A DNA stretch of 37,389 bases from Lachnospiraceae bacterium (GCA_014804655.1 JAAUZK010000057.1:1-37389), one strand, 5' to 3'; shown: positions 1 through 6,944, counted from the first letter of the stretch. Numbers and translations: made by a program. The notes: generated by a model not told the origin, from the letters alone.

Positions 1-2
1 CT

Positions 3-85
3 GTTATAATTAATCATGCAAAAACACTCCTTTGTTTGGTTGTTTGTGGTGATTCAATTATAACAAAGATCCAGTGTTTTTGCAT
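3..85. repeat. Interleaved inverted repeats at the left edge
   Basis: Two perfect inverted repeats interleave. A 9-bp pair (gttataatt at 3-11, aattataac at 56-64) overlaps a 13-bp pair (atgcaaaaacact at 16-28, agtgtttttgcat at 73-85). The second arm is followed by a T run. The layout could form alternative hairpins or hold protein-binding sites next to the prophage regulator. The window cuts off what lies to the left, so the role (attachment region, terminator or replication site) is undecided. Confidence 0.55.
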
Positions 86-170
86 TTTTTATTTACGTGA
101 AAAATGGGGAAACTCAAAACACTAAATCAAATTTCCCTACCATTCGATGTTTATGTTTATCTGTGTTTTT

Positions 171-368
171 CTATCCAGTCTTGGTAACTGATAACTCCGC
201 GCTGTTTATCCGTCCATGCTCCTGTTCGTATTGCTCTACATATTGTCTTATTATGCGTTCTAACTGTTTGCTTACTGGTCTATCTTCTGCTTCCGCAATC
301 ATTTTTACTTTCTTCATTAATTCGTCATCTATTCTTAGTGAATATGACTTGTTCTTGTATTTTCCCAT
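171..368 (-). CDS. Ribbon-helix-helix (Arc/CopG-like) DNA-binding regulator
   Basis: This 65-aa basic protein reads MGKYKNKSYSLRIDDEL at its start, then two helices ending near residue 45. That is the strand-helix-helix pattern of Arc/CopG repressors, which bind palindromic operators as dimers. The ATG at 368 is preferred over upstream codons because TTGAGGTC sits about 6 nt ahead of it. It is transcribed away from the virion genes, and the intergenic region on its start side is full of palindromes (385-454), as expected for an autoregulated prophage repressor. The family assignment is from sequence pattern. Its role in controlling the prophage is inference. Confidence 0.7.
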   Translation of the reverse strand: MGKYKNKSYSLRIDDELMKKVKMIAEAEDRPVSKQLERIIRQYVEQYEQEHGRINSAELSVTKTG

Positions 369-384
369 AAATGACCTCAACTAA

Positions 385-454
385 AATAGATATCTATTGA
401 CATCTACTAGTTAATATGATATCTTTTAGTAGATATCTATAGACGTCTATAGAT
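385..454. promoter_or_regulatory. Palindromic operator array between regulator and phage genes
   Basis: A perfect 20-bp palindrome, atctatagacgtctatagat, lies at 435-454 and a perfect 14-bp palindrome, aatagatatctatt, at 385-398. Further AGATATCTAT-like half sites (429-440) and an ACTAGT core lie between them. Repeated half sites spaced over about 70 bp upstream of an RHH gene fit a cooperative operator. They are the likely control region for the regulator and for the divergent phage genes. Confidence 0.6.
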
Positions 455-593
455 TTCTATCATTTTACATTCTCCACCGCAGGACGATACAATACCCCTA
501 TCGTGCGTCCTGCGGTATATGGAGACAATTTAATTTCATGATAGCAGAGGAAAAGGAAAAAGGCAAGGGCTCGGAAAGGGAAAGGATTATATC

Positions 594-788
594 ATGGAAA
601 AGGAATATATCTACACAGTGGTTAGGGAAGATTTCAGGACCGGTGGACGTGCAAAGCGTACCCGGAAATATTATTCGTTTACACCAGACCTTAAAGTTGG
701 TGGTCTGTATACGCATCTGGGAAAAGGTTATCCCGGATGCCAGCGCGTTCTTGATGTGGAAGAACGGCCATGTCCATCGGCTGACTAA
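594..788 (+). CDS. Small conserved-type protein of the prophage early region
   Basis: This 64-aa protein has the core KYYSFTPDLKVGGLYTHLGK followed by PGCQRVL. It starts at ATG 594, behind a purine-rich GGGAAAGGA about 8 nt upstream. The overlapping 111-codon frame at 538-873 has less protein-like composition and is rejected. No signal peptide or membrane segment is visible. It is the first rightward gene after the operator array, where inoviruses often keep replication or control genes. The function is not recognised. It is too small to be a complete rolling-circle Rep protein. Confidence 0.6.
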   Translation: MEKEYIYTVVREDFRTGGRAKRTRKYYSFTPDLKVGGLYTHLGKGYPGCQRVLDVEERPCPSAD

Positions 789-944
789 CTATGTTGTTAT
801 TCACTGCCGCCTAAACGAAAAACGGATCAGTATTACTCAGTATCCGCAGAATAACCAGAAGGGCGGTCGGTAACCGCCATGGTGGCAGTGCTTAACATAA
901 ATGTAACTACAAATAACCCATAAGGAAAGGAAAAGGTAAGTAAA

Positions 945-1220
945 ATGGATGGATTAAGATTTCAGGTATTGGGTTACCGCAATTTTAACAGAAAGTCGGA
1001 CAAAAAGCCTCTGACAGTTCTCACAGCTATTTCACAGTGTACAGCGAAAGACAATGAACGGGGATCGTTTGGGAATAAAGCAACTGACTTTTTTCTCCCC
1101 GATGATCTGGTAGGCACACTTACAACCGACTGTATAGGTCAGGAAGTTACCTTCGAATATTCGCTCGGTGGTTTCGGCCGTCCCGAAGTTTCCGGCTTTA
1201 CATTCAAGCCCTGGAAGTAG
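945..1220 (+). CDS. Probable phage ssDNA-binding protein (G5P-like position)
   Basis: A 91-aa soluble protein starts at MDGLRFQVLG with GGAAAGGAAAAGG upstream. Its beta-rich, small, Gly- and aromatic-containing sequence (for example EYSLGGFGRPEVSGFTFKPW at the C-terminus) and its place just before the coat genes match the gene V ssDNA-binding proteins of filamentous phages, which coat the single-stranded genome before extrusion. I see no diagnostic motif, so the assignment rests on size, composition and synteny. The next gene starts 11 nt downstream, which suggests one transcript. Confidence 0.5.
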   Translation: MDGLRFQVLGYRNFNRKSDKKPLTVLTAISQCTAKDNERGSFGNKATDFFLPDDLVGTLTTDCIGQEVTFEYSLGGFGRPEVSGFTFKPWK

Positions 1221-1231
1221 GTGCGGCGGTT

Positions 1232-1738
1232 ATGGATGATCTGGAACTGGAAGCAACAGAACCCGCTCCGGAGGATGCAGCTCCTGCAGATGACGGCGCC
1301 GGTGATACTGTCCCCACGGACGAAACAGAAACCTCCGGCAGTGACGAGACTTCCGAAACCGATCCGGAAGAATCAGTATCTGAAGAGGAACCGGAAGAAA
1401 CGGAGCCTGCAGATGAGACAGAAACTTCCGGATCAGAGAACCAGCCGGAGGATTCCGAACCGGAAGATCTGACCGGTGAACCTGCAGATGATGCCGGTGA
1501 AACAGTTAGCGGTAACGATATCATAACGATCAGCGGCAATGCCGTTATCTTCCCGGAAGACTTCGACCTGTCACTTCTTGGCAGCGGTAACGAAAGCAAC
1601 GTTGACCAGACCGCCCTAATCGAAGCTATTGAGAATCAGAGCACCCTGCTCTATAACGTGTCGGCCGCAGTGATCTTTCTGCTGGGCGTGATCGCGGGCA
1701 TCCTGCTGATCCACGGCTTCCGTCTCAGGAGGACATAA
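1232..1738 (+). CDS. Acidic surface/virion protein with C-terminal membrane anchor
   Basis: This 168-aa protein has an extremely Glu/Asp/Pro/Thr/Ser-rich region (residues 1 to about 90) made of repeated EETEP and ETSGS-like units, a short folded stretch, and one membrane helix at about 137-160 (NVSAAVIFLLGVIAGILLI) followed by RLRRT. It has no N-terminal signal peptide, so topology is unclear. It is read from ATG 1232 with AGGTG about 8 nt upstream and lies within the virion gene run. A minor coat or assembly protein is the likely role. The acidic repeats make similarity searches unreliable. Confidence 0.6.
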   Translation: MDDLELEATEPAPEDAAPADDGAGDTVPTDETETSGSDETSETDPEESVSEEEPEETEPADETETSGSENQPEDSEPEDLTGEPADDAGETVSGNDIITISGNAVIFPEDFDLSLLGSGNESNVDQTALIEAIENQSTLLYNVSAAVIFLLGVIAGILLIHGFRLRRT

Positions 1739-1739
1739 G

Positions 1740-1871
1740 ATGAATGAAGTATTTAACCAGTTTGTCAATATTGCCGGCGTTGGGATCGTTATCGGCGGTT
1801 CTATGGGCGGTATTGTAATCATAATCGATTATGTGGTAACCAGTGTTTTTTCCATGTTGAAAGGCAGGTGA
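1740..1871 (+). CDS. 43-aa hydrophobic minor coat-like protein (pVII/pIX type)
   Basis: This short gene reads MNEVFNQFVNIAGVGIVIGG and ends in MLKGR. One long hydrophobic helix spans residues 11-38 with a basic C-terminus. TCAGGAGG lies about 5 nt before the ATG, and the stop overlaps the region preceding the coat gene. Size, a single helix and position directly before the major coat gene match the tiny pVII/pIX end-cap proteins of filamentous phages. The role is inferred by analogy. Translation signals make it a convincing gene despite its length. Confidence 0.65.
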   Translation: MNEVFNQFVNIAGVGIVIGGSMGGIVIIIDYVVTSVFSMLKGR

Positions 1872-1876
1872 GAAAT

Positions 1877-2122
1877 ATGATGAAATTAGCCTTAGCAGCT
1901 CCTGCAGTAGCAGCAAAGCTTTCGGCTGTCCCTATGGCATTGTCAGCGGGTGAAGGTGCAGCAACTTTTGATGTTTCGACCGTAATGAAGTCGGCGGTTG
2001 ATTCAACGCAGTCACAGATGTTTTCCGTACTCGCTATTGTGGTGCCGGCTATTGCCGTTGTTACTGCCGCGGTTGTCGGGATCAAGTTCGGCATCGGCTG
2101 GCTTAGAAAAATTAAAGGTTAG
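1877..2122 (+). CDS. Major coat protein precursor (pVIII-like)
   Basis: An 81-aa precursor begins MMKLALAAPAVAAKLSAVPM and ends its signal region at an ALSA motif, a good signal-peptidase site. The predicted mature protein, about 57 aa, starts GEGAATFD, continues with an amphipathic segment, a membrane helix (FSVLAIVVPAIAVVTAAVVG) and a basic tail GWLRKIKG. That acidic-hydrophobic-basic layout is the hallmark of filamentous phage major coat proteins. ATG 1877 follows CAGGTGAG; ATG 1880 is an equal alternative. A terminator-like hairpin follows the gene, which would give a high-level coat transcript. Confidence 0.85.
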   Translation: MMKLALAAPAVAAKLSAVPMALSAGEGAATFDVSTVMKSAVDSTQSQMFSVLAIVVPAIAVVTAAVVGIKFGIGWLRKIKG

Positions 2123-2135
2123 ATCATGCCGGAAC

Positions 2136-2164
2136 GGGCAGAGGTGTTTTAAATGCCCCTGCCC
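2136..2164. terminator. Hairpin between coat gene and antisense gene
   Basis: GGGCAG at 2136-2141 pairs with CTGCCC at 2159-2164, extended inward by GG/CC across one mismatch, then TTTCT follows on the plus strand. It sits 13 nt after the coat stop and overlaps the end of the convergent minus-strand gene, so it may stop transcription from both sides. The short T tract makes it a moderate candidate. Confidence 0.45.
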
Positions 2165-2466
2165 TTTCTGCTGCCGTGTTTTTTGCCGTGCTGCTCCCTC
2201 TCGACTTCGTTCCATGCGCTTTCAATGTATGGCGCGGTCTTGCTGTACTCTATTATTTTGGCATTCCCCCGGTACGGGATCCGGAACCGGCGTTTGATTT
2301 TCCTTAGGCGCCTCTCCTTCTTCCGCTGCTTCCTAATCTCCTTCGTAGTCGGTATCTTCACCGGCTTCACGGCTTTGATCCGCGGCCTCCTTGCGAACCG
2401 GTAATAGAGGAATATGCATACTGCAGCCAGCGCAATAATCTCAAGTGTATCGTATAAATCCATCAT
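2149..2466 (-). CDS. Antisense-oriented basic single-pass membrane protein
   Basis: This 105-aa protein starts MMDLYDTLEIIALAAVCIFL, giving one N-terminal membrane helix (about residues 8-24). A very basic Arg/Lys-rich region follows (about 27-66), then a mixed tail. AAAAAGGAG lies about 8 nt before ATG 2466, a strong ribosome site. It is read against the virion genes on both sides, with the coat gene converging on it and the adsorption gene diverging from it. Basic cytoplasmic domains near the membrane could contact DNA, but no family is recognised. Possibly a moron or regulatory gene inserted in the capsid cluster. Confidence 0.65.
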   Translation of the reverse strand: MMDLYDTLEIIALAAVCIFLYYRFARRPRIKAVKPVKIPTTKEIRKQRKKERRLRKIKRRFRIPYRGNAKIIEYSKTAPYIESAWNEVEREQHGKKHGSRKGRGI

Positions 2467-2528
2467 AAGTAATGCTCCTTTTTAACTATTTTATTAGTTA
2501 TCACAGATAATGTAAAGCAGGTGTTTGT
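2467..2528. promoter_or_regulatory. Divergent control region of antisense and adsorption genes
   Basis: The 62 bp between two divergent starts hold an imperfect operator-like palindrome, TAACTA-ttttat-TAGTTA (2483-2500). Both flanking genes have their ribosome sites here (AAGGAG for the minus gene, GCAGGTG for the plus gene). Divergent promoters are expected, but no consensus -35/-10 pair is convincing. Confidence 0.4.
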
Positions 2529-4229
2529 ATGAAAATGAAAAAGAAAGTCCTGAACAGACTTATTGCATATATCCTGACGGTGGTGATCCTGTCGGTAACC
2601 ATTGGTGACGCCTTTATAGCTGCAGACGATATCAGTACCGTGGAAGCTACCGGCGCCGTTGTTGTCGGCGGGATCACTGTCGCTTCCCTGGCTGAAATAT
2701 GCCTGATGGTCGGCGCTGTCGCCGTCACGGTCTATTGTGCCGGTGAAGTCATTGAAAACCGTGAAGAGATAGCCCGCTTTGGTTATAACCTAATCAACTC
2801 CGCTTCTGATACCGTTGACGGCTGGATCCTCTCCATGACAGACACCAGCGGCCAGGAATATATCTATGGCTCGGAAGCTCTGGATCTGATCCGTGACACA
2901 GAGTGGGAAGTGATCCAGGGTGGACTCCCGCCGGATGATGATAATAATAATGATAAAGGTGACGGAAACAAACCTGTTAAAAATCCCATGCAGGATCTTT
3001 GGAATTTTACCGCCCTCGGCGCGACCTGGGTAATGACTCACCTCGAGGATCTGTACAGAAAATGGGTAAACGGGGAAGAACTGACCCCTGCCGAACAGAC
3101 AGCCCTGGAGCCGTTGATCAGTGCCACCTGTAATCAGTATGATGTAGCTGCGCAGTGGCGTGGGATTTTTGACTATACCGTAAAAGGTACTTATTCCTAT
3201 ACGGATGGTCGTGGTGATCATATTGTTATGACTTATGATCTTTCCCAAAGTGGTGCTTCGCCCGTTGCTGCTTATTATTATGTCGATGTCGAAAATGGTG
3301 TTTCTTTCCCTACTGTGTTATTTTATGAATATAGTAAATCTTATGGAGTCGTGAGATTTAGTTTTTCTATGTCCGGGGTGACAGCAACGCGTAACGGAAT
3401 GCCTGTTACTGTAAGTGGTACTGTGGTGCATGGACTTGGCAGTTTTGCTCCTGGTGTCCATGATACTTTTCTCAGCTACGGCTTGAATTTTCCCGTATTT
3501 TCAAGCTATATCGATATGGAAAATTATCTGTTGGGTACCGGTCCTGTTACTAATGCCCTGAACTATGCAAAGATCTACCGCGAAGCTGACTGGCTCCAGA
3601 ATGACTGGGCCGGCATCCTAATTGATCCGCTGTGCAACCTCGGCCTGACCCTCAGCCAGCTTCTTGCAATAGCGCAGCAGCTTGGGCTCCATGCCATCGG
3701 GAACAACCTGACACCCCAGGAACTTTATGAACTCCTGAAAGGACTGCTCCCTGGAGAAAATCTTGGCGTCCTGCCGGAGATTCCTTCACTGCCTGTCCCT
3801 GTTCCTGATCCGGATCTGGCGCCGATCTATCTGCCGTCTCCGGATGCGCATCCAATTCCTAACCCCGGAACAAAACCAGATCCGGGAACAAACCCAGACC
3901 CCGGCAAGGATCCCGATCCGGGAAAAGACCCTGATTCTGGAGAAAGCAGCGGATCAGATATGGAAGTATCAGATTATCAGGTGGATCTGCGCGGGCTTTT
4001 CCCGTTCTGCATTCCGTTTGACTTCATAGCGCTGCTGCATGTGCTGGATGCGGATCCTGTGGCGCCATGCTTCACCTTCCCCGTGGTGATCCCCGCGCTG
4101 GACTACCGGGAAGACTTTAAACTGGATCTTTCCATATTTGACGACGTGGCGAAAGTGATCCGGATCTGTGAGAAAGTAAGCTTCCTGATCTTCCTCATGT
4201 TCGCCACGTCTAAAGTGATAAGGTGGTGA
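2529..4229 (+). CDS. pIII-like host-adsorption minor coat protein
   Basis: This 566-aa protein has an N-terminal signal sequence (LIAYILTVVILSVTIGDAF), a large extracellular region, a Pro/Asp/Gly tandem-repeat linker at about residues 437-478 (PDPGTNPDPGKDPDPGKDP), then a hydrophobic C-terminal domain with FPFCIPFDF and a final membrane helix FLIFLMFATSKVI. Filamentous phage pIII proteins share this order: signal, receptor-binding domains, glycine- or proline-rich linker, membrane-anchored C-domain. TspB-type proteins of inoviruses have a similar C-terminal part. ATG 2529 follows GCAGGTG. It would bind a receptor on the Gram-positive host, which no family match identifies. Confidence 0.8.
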   Translation: MKMKKKVLNRLIAYILTVVILSVTIGDAFIAADDISTVEATGAVVVGGITVASLAEICLMVGAVAVTVYCAGEVIENREEIARFGYNLINSASDTVDGWILSMTDTSGQEYIYGSEALDLIRDTEWEVIQGGLPPDDDNNNDKGDGNKPVKNPMQDLWNFTALGATWVMTHLEDLYRKWVNGEELTPAEQTALEPLISATCNQYDVAAQWRGIFDYTVKGTYSYTDGRGDHIVMTYDLSQSGASPVAAYYYVDVENGVSFPTVLFYEYSKSYGVVRFSFSMSGVTATRNGMPVTVSGTVVHGLGSFAPGVHDTFLSYGLNFPVFSSYIDMENYLLGTGPVTNALNYAKIYREADWLQNDWAGILIDPLCNLGLTLSQLLAIAQQLGLHAIGNNLTPQELYELLKGLLPGENLGVLPEIPSLPVPVPDPDLAPIYLPSPDAHPIPNPGTKPDPGTNPDPGKDPDPGKDPDSGESSGSDMEVSDYQVDLRGLFPFCIPFDFIALLHVLDADPVAPCFTFPVVIPALDYREDFKLDLSIFDDVAKVIRICEKVSFLIFLMFATSKVIRW

Positions 4230-4233
4230 TGAC

Positions 4234-4470
4234 ATGCTTGCATTCATGAAAGAGATTCTTGACAAGTTCCTGCAGCTTGTGCTCTCCCTGTTCCCGCTTT
4301 CCCCATTCAAGCCGGTGATCGATGAACTGGGATCCCTGCCGTTCCTCGGTTATATCAACTGGTTCCTCCCGATCGGGGACTTCATTGCAATGGGGACGCT
4401 CTGGCTCACGGCAATCGCCGCATACTATGCCTGGAGCATTATTGCAAGATGGGTGAAAATTCTGTCATGA
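4234..4470 (+). CDS. pVI-like minor coat membrane protein
   Basis: This 78-aa protein is almost wholly hydrophobic. It has an N-terminal helix (residues 8-20), a middle segment FLGYINWFLPIGDF, and a second helix (about 50-73). Size, helix layout and position between the pIII-like and pI-like genes match gene VI proteins, which cap the virion end with pIII. It starts 4 nt after the adsorption gene stop, with AAGGTGGTGATG ahead of the ATG, so the two are translationally coupled. The assignment is by synteny and topology; DUF2523 proteins in other inoviruses fill the same slot. Confidence 0.65.
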   Translation: MLAFMKEILDKFLQLVLSLFPLSPFKPVIDELGSLPFLGYINWFLPIGDFIAMGTLWLTAIAAYYAWSIIARWVKILS

Positions 4471-4483
4471 CGGAGGTGTTCTT

Positions 4484-5227
4484 ATGATAACACTGTATTC
4501 CGGCACGCCCGGAAGCGGCAAAAGCCTGCATACTGCAAAAGAGATCAGGACACGCCTGCGGATGTTCCGGCGCGTCATTATCGGGAATTTCTATGTAAAC
4601 ACACAAACAATCCGCCGCTGCAAAGGAACCTATCTATTTGTTATGAATGACCGTCTGACACCGGAGCGGCTCCTGCAGTTTTCCCGTAAACTGTCCCGCC
4701 ATCTCGGACGCCGCCTGAAGGAAGGCGAGATCCTGCTGATCATAGACGAGGCCCAGCTCCTTTTTAATAGCCGTGAATGGCAGAACATCAGCCGTCAGGG
4801 ATGGCTCTCCTTCTTCTCCCAGCACCGGCACTATGGCTATGACATTATACTCGCAGCACAGTTTGACCGCATGCTTGACCGTCAGGTTCGTTGCCTGATC
4901 GAATATGAAGAAATCCACCGAAAGGTCAGCCGCTTCGGGTATATCGGTTTCTTTGTAGGACTGTTTACCCATGATAACCTGTATGTCGCGGTGAAACACT
5001 GGTACCCGCTCCGGGAACGCCTGGAGGGTAACTTCTTCTTCGGATCAAAGAAACTTTTCGCCATCTATGACTCGTATAACCACTTTGACGCCCCAGGACA
5101 AGGACAGCGCATGAGTGGGGATAAAAGGGGCCCCACGATTGCGCTGCCATCGTCACCGCCGCCGGAGAAAGAGGAAAAAGAGGAAGCAGCTGCCGGACTG
5201 ATGTTTATTGACCTGAATGAACGTTAA
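4484..5227 (+). CDS. zot: Zot/pI filamentous phage assembly ATPase
   Basis: This 247-aa protein carries Walker A GTPGSGKS at residues 7-14 and Walker B LLIIDEAQ at 84-91, followed by SFFSQHRHYGYDIILAAQ, the sensor-like block typical of Zot/gene I proteins. Residues about 150-170 include a Gly/Phe-rich stretch near a possible membrane segment, and the tail is acidic. pI proteins sit in the inner membrane and power virion extrusion with ATP. GGAGG lies about 6 nt before ATG 4484. This is the most diagnostic gene of the prophage. It is shorter than many Zot proteins, which have a longer periplasmic part, as would suit a host lacking an outer membrane. Confidence 0.9.
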   Translation: MITLYSGTPGSGKSLHTAKEIRTRLRMFRRVIIGNFYVNTQTIRRCKGTYLFVMNDRLTPERLLQFSRKLSRHLGRRLKEGEILLIIDEAQLLFNSREWQNISRQGWLSFFSQHRHYGYDIILAAQFDRMLDRQVRCLIEYEEIHRKVSRFGYIGFFVGLFTHDNLYVAVKHWYPLRERLEGNFFFGSKKLFAIYDSYNHFDAPGQGQRMSGDKRGPTIALPSSPPPEKEEKEEAAAGLMFIDLNER

Positions 5228-5253
5228 GCAGCCAGGATAGAAAGGAGCATTTT

Positions 5254-5448
5254 ATGTTTTATGTTTATATGATTGTTTTATCTGTTTTTGGCATTATTCT
5301 TTTTAACATTATCTTCTGGAAAAATACAGATAGATATTATTATTACTATGATTTCCTGCCTGTTTTGCCTTATATTTTTTTGATGCTTTTCTTTATGATA
5401 TGTCTGGCTGTAGGCATACTTGGGGTCATTGGAAAACTGCCGGCTTAG
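5254..5448 (+). CDS. Small two-helix membrane protein of the prophage
   Basis: This 64-aa protein has two membrane helices (about residues 3-22 and 36-59) joined by KNTDRYYYYYDF, a run of five tyrosines. AAAGGAG lies about 6 nt before ATG 5254. It follows the assembly ATPase in the same direction and may help assemble or export virions. It is also the size of a small holin-like or exclusion protein. Codon use is more T-rich than its neighbours. No family is recognised. Confidence 0.6.
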   Translation: MFYVYMIVLSVFGIILFNIIFWKNTDRYYYYYDFLPVLPYIFLMLFFMICLAVGILGVIGKLPA

Positions 5449-5491
5449 ACCTCTCCCTTTTTCCTTGACCATGGTTTTAAAAATTAAGTGG

Positions 5492-5548
5492 TCGGACGCA
5501 GTCCGATTGTCCGGAACAGGAACCCATGGGCGCTGGGGTTCCGGACAA
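5492..5548. other. Twin hairpins: candidate origin or packaging signal
   Basis: The 182 nt between the last virion gene and the integrase hold two back-to-back hairpins. TCGGAC-gca-GTCCGA lies at 5492-5506. An 11-bp perfect stem, TTGTCCGGAAC (5507-5517) with GTTCCGGACAA (5538-5548), follows directly and contains an inner CCCA/TGGG stem. Filamentous phages keep their packaging signal and replication origins as clustered hairpins in one intergenic region, and this is the only such cluster here. No T tract follows, so a simple terminator is less likely. Confidence 0.5.
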
Positions 5549-5630
5549 AACGCAGGCTTAGAACGTTTACCGGATAAGTTAGAACATGATACGACAAGGA
5601 AGTTTATTAATGTCAGAATGGGGATAAATA

Positions 5631-6722
5631 ATGAATCTTAATGATTGGATTGATCTCGGAATCAGTAACGGCGTCGTAGATCTTCCGGAGATCGAGGAAA
5701 AGACTTTTGAAGAAATTTATAAACAATGGTTTAGGATGAAACTGAACGTGATCCGCGCCCAGAGCTGCGACCGGATCGAGGTAACTTATAACCGTTACTT
5801 TGCCGGATCATGGCTTGTCTCCTCCAACGTGTCCGCATTGGATGAAGCTGCCTTTGTCCGTTTCCTAACCGGTGTTGTTATAGGATGCGGCAATATCACA
5901 GCGAAAGAGTTCAGCCGGATCTTCCAGATCGCTAATAATGTCATGTCATATGCAAGATATCTGAACTTAGGCGGTGCAAGGCTGCTAGACTGGGAAGCGA
6001 TACGCAGATATGTCCCGGAGGGTAAGATCGTCCCGGATTATCATCAGGATTTTGCAGTTCCCAGGGCGGATGTTGAGAAGCTGCTGCATATGGTGGTTGT
6101 CCGGAATATCTACCCGTTGAAGCGCTCCGCCTGTCTCTGCCTGGTCATGAATTTCTTCCTGGGCCTGCGTATCGGTGAACTTGCTTCCCTCACATGGCAG
6201 GATGTGGATCCTGACCGCAAAGTCATCCGGATCTGTAAGACAGAAACAAAAGCATATAACCGAGATGATGAAGGAAACCGCTGCGGCACCATGGTCTACC
6301 AGGTTGTTGAAGACCTGAAAACGGTGTATTCAGTACGTGAGATCCCGTTGCTCCCGGAAGCTCTTTATATCCTTGACGTGCTGCGTTCCCATCATAAAGC
6401 CTGTGGCTATGAAAACCCTTATCTTGCTTATGACGGCCGTGATACGATCCTTGTCCGTTCTCTCGATCGGACGCTCCGGAAACTCTGCAGGTATTGTGAT
6501 GTGAAATATTTCAATACGCACATGATCCGTAAGACATTCGCGACCATGCTACACGCCTCCGGCATGCCGACCAGATACATCAGCGATCTGCTGGGACATT
6601 CGGAAATGGTAACAACAGAACGTAACTATATCCTGTCCTATCAGGATAACTATAACACCCTGTTGTGCTATATGCATAAGGGTCTTGATTTCAAACTGAA
6701 GGGAGGTGAACCGGATGAATGA
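5631..6722 (+). CDS. Tyrosine recombinase/integrase
   Basis: This 363-aa protein has the tyrosine recombinase catalytic set: R180 in GLRIGELASLTW, a lysine near 204, H297-x-x-R300 in NTHMIRKTFATMLHASG, H323 in LLGHSEM, and nucleophile Y333 in TTERNYI. The N-terminal half (about 1-140) is the core- and arm-binding region. It lies at the right end of the inovirus gene run and would insert and excise the element at an attachment site. The ribosome site (GGGGAT) is weak. Length and motif spacing are complete, so the enzyme looks functional. Which site it uses is open. Confidence 0.88.
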   Translation: MNLNDWIDLGISNGVVDLPEIEEKTFEEIYKQWFRMKLNVIRAQSCDRIEVTYNRYFAGSWLVSSNVSALDEAAFVRFLTGVVIGCGNITAKEFSRIFQIANNVMSYARYLNLGGARLLDWEAIRRYVPEGKIVPDYHQDFAVPRADVEKLLHMVVVRNIYPLKRSACLCLVMNFFLGLRIGELASLTWQDVDPDRKVIRICKTETKAYNRDDEGNRCGTMVYQVVEDLKTVYSVREIPLLPEALYILDVLRSHHKACGYENPYLAYDGRDTILVRSLDRTLRKLCRYCDVKYFNTHMIRKTFATMLHASGMPTRYISDLLGHSEMVTTERNYILSYQDNYNTLLCYMHKGLDFKLKGGEPDE

Positions 6723-6879
6723 AAAAGCAATTCATAATGAATATGATCTGCTAATAGGAGAAATGAATCGAATGTTTGTTACTGATGATGCTGCGGAACT
6801 TGAAGTTATTCATGATTATGCTAAGAAACGGATCGATAGGATCTATGAATATCACTTCGGAAGATTGAATAACAAGTGA
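6715..6879 (+). CDS. 54-aa protein coupled to the integrase
   Basis: This small ORF (start MNEKAIHNEYDLLIGEM) overlaps the integrase stop by 8 nt and has GGGAGGTG 6 nt before its ATG, so translation is coupled to the integrase. It is a helical, charged protein with no membrane segment. Small genes coupled to integrases often encode excisionases or accessory factors, but I see no HTH-type wing motif, so that role is only a possibility. Confidence 0.55.
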   Translation: MNEKAIHNEYDLLIGEMNRMFVTDDAAELEVIHDYAKKRIDRIYEYHFGRLNNK

Positions 6880-6880
6880 T

Positions 6881-6890
6881 ATTCAATTAT
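6881..6890. repeat. Candidate attR-side direct repeat of the prophage
   Basis: The 10-mer attcaattat here also occurs in the same orientation at 52-61. The two copies would bracket 6.83 kb containing all the inovirus-like genes and the integrase, a normal inovirus genome length. A 10-bp match in AT-rich DNA can arise by chance, so the boundary is tentative. A second candidate pair is gtgattcaat at 49-58 and 7047-7056. Confidence 0.3.
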
Positions 6891-6908
6891 TTGTAACCGT
6901 AAACAAAA

Positions 6909-6930
6909 GAGCCTGCTAATCGGCAAGCTC
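6909..6930 (-). terminator. Intrinsic terminator read leftward, after the tRNA-like fragment
   Basis: On the minus strand GAGCTTGC-cgatta-GCAGGCTC forms an 8-bp stem with one mismatch and is followed by TTTTGTTT. It lies 14 nt beyond the 3' end of the tRNA-like fragment at 6945-6965 and in the same direction, which is how a tRNA gene terminator would be placed. Confidence 0.6.
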
Positions 6931-6944
6931 CATTCTTAGGCCAG

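Noticed and set aside
538..873. 111-codon plus-strand ORF
   Set aside because: It overlaps the 64-aa ORF at 594 in another frame; the smaller one has the better ribosome site and more protein-like sequence.
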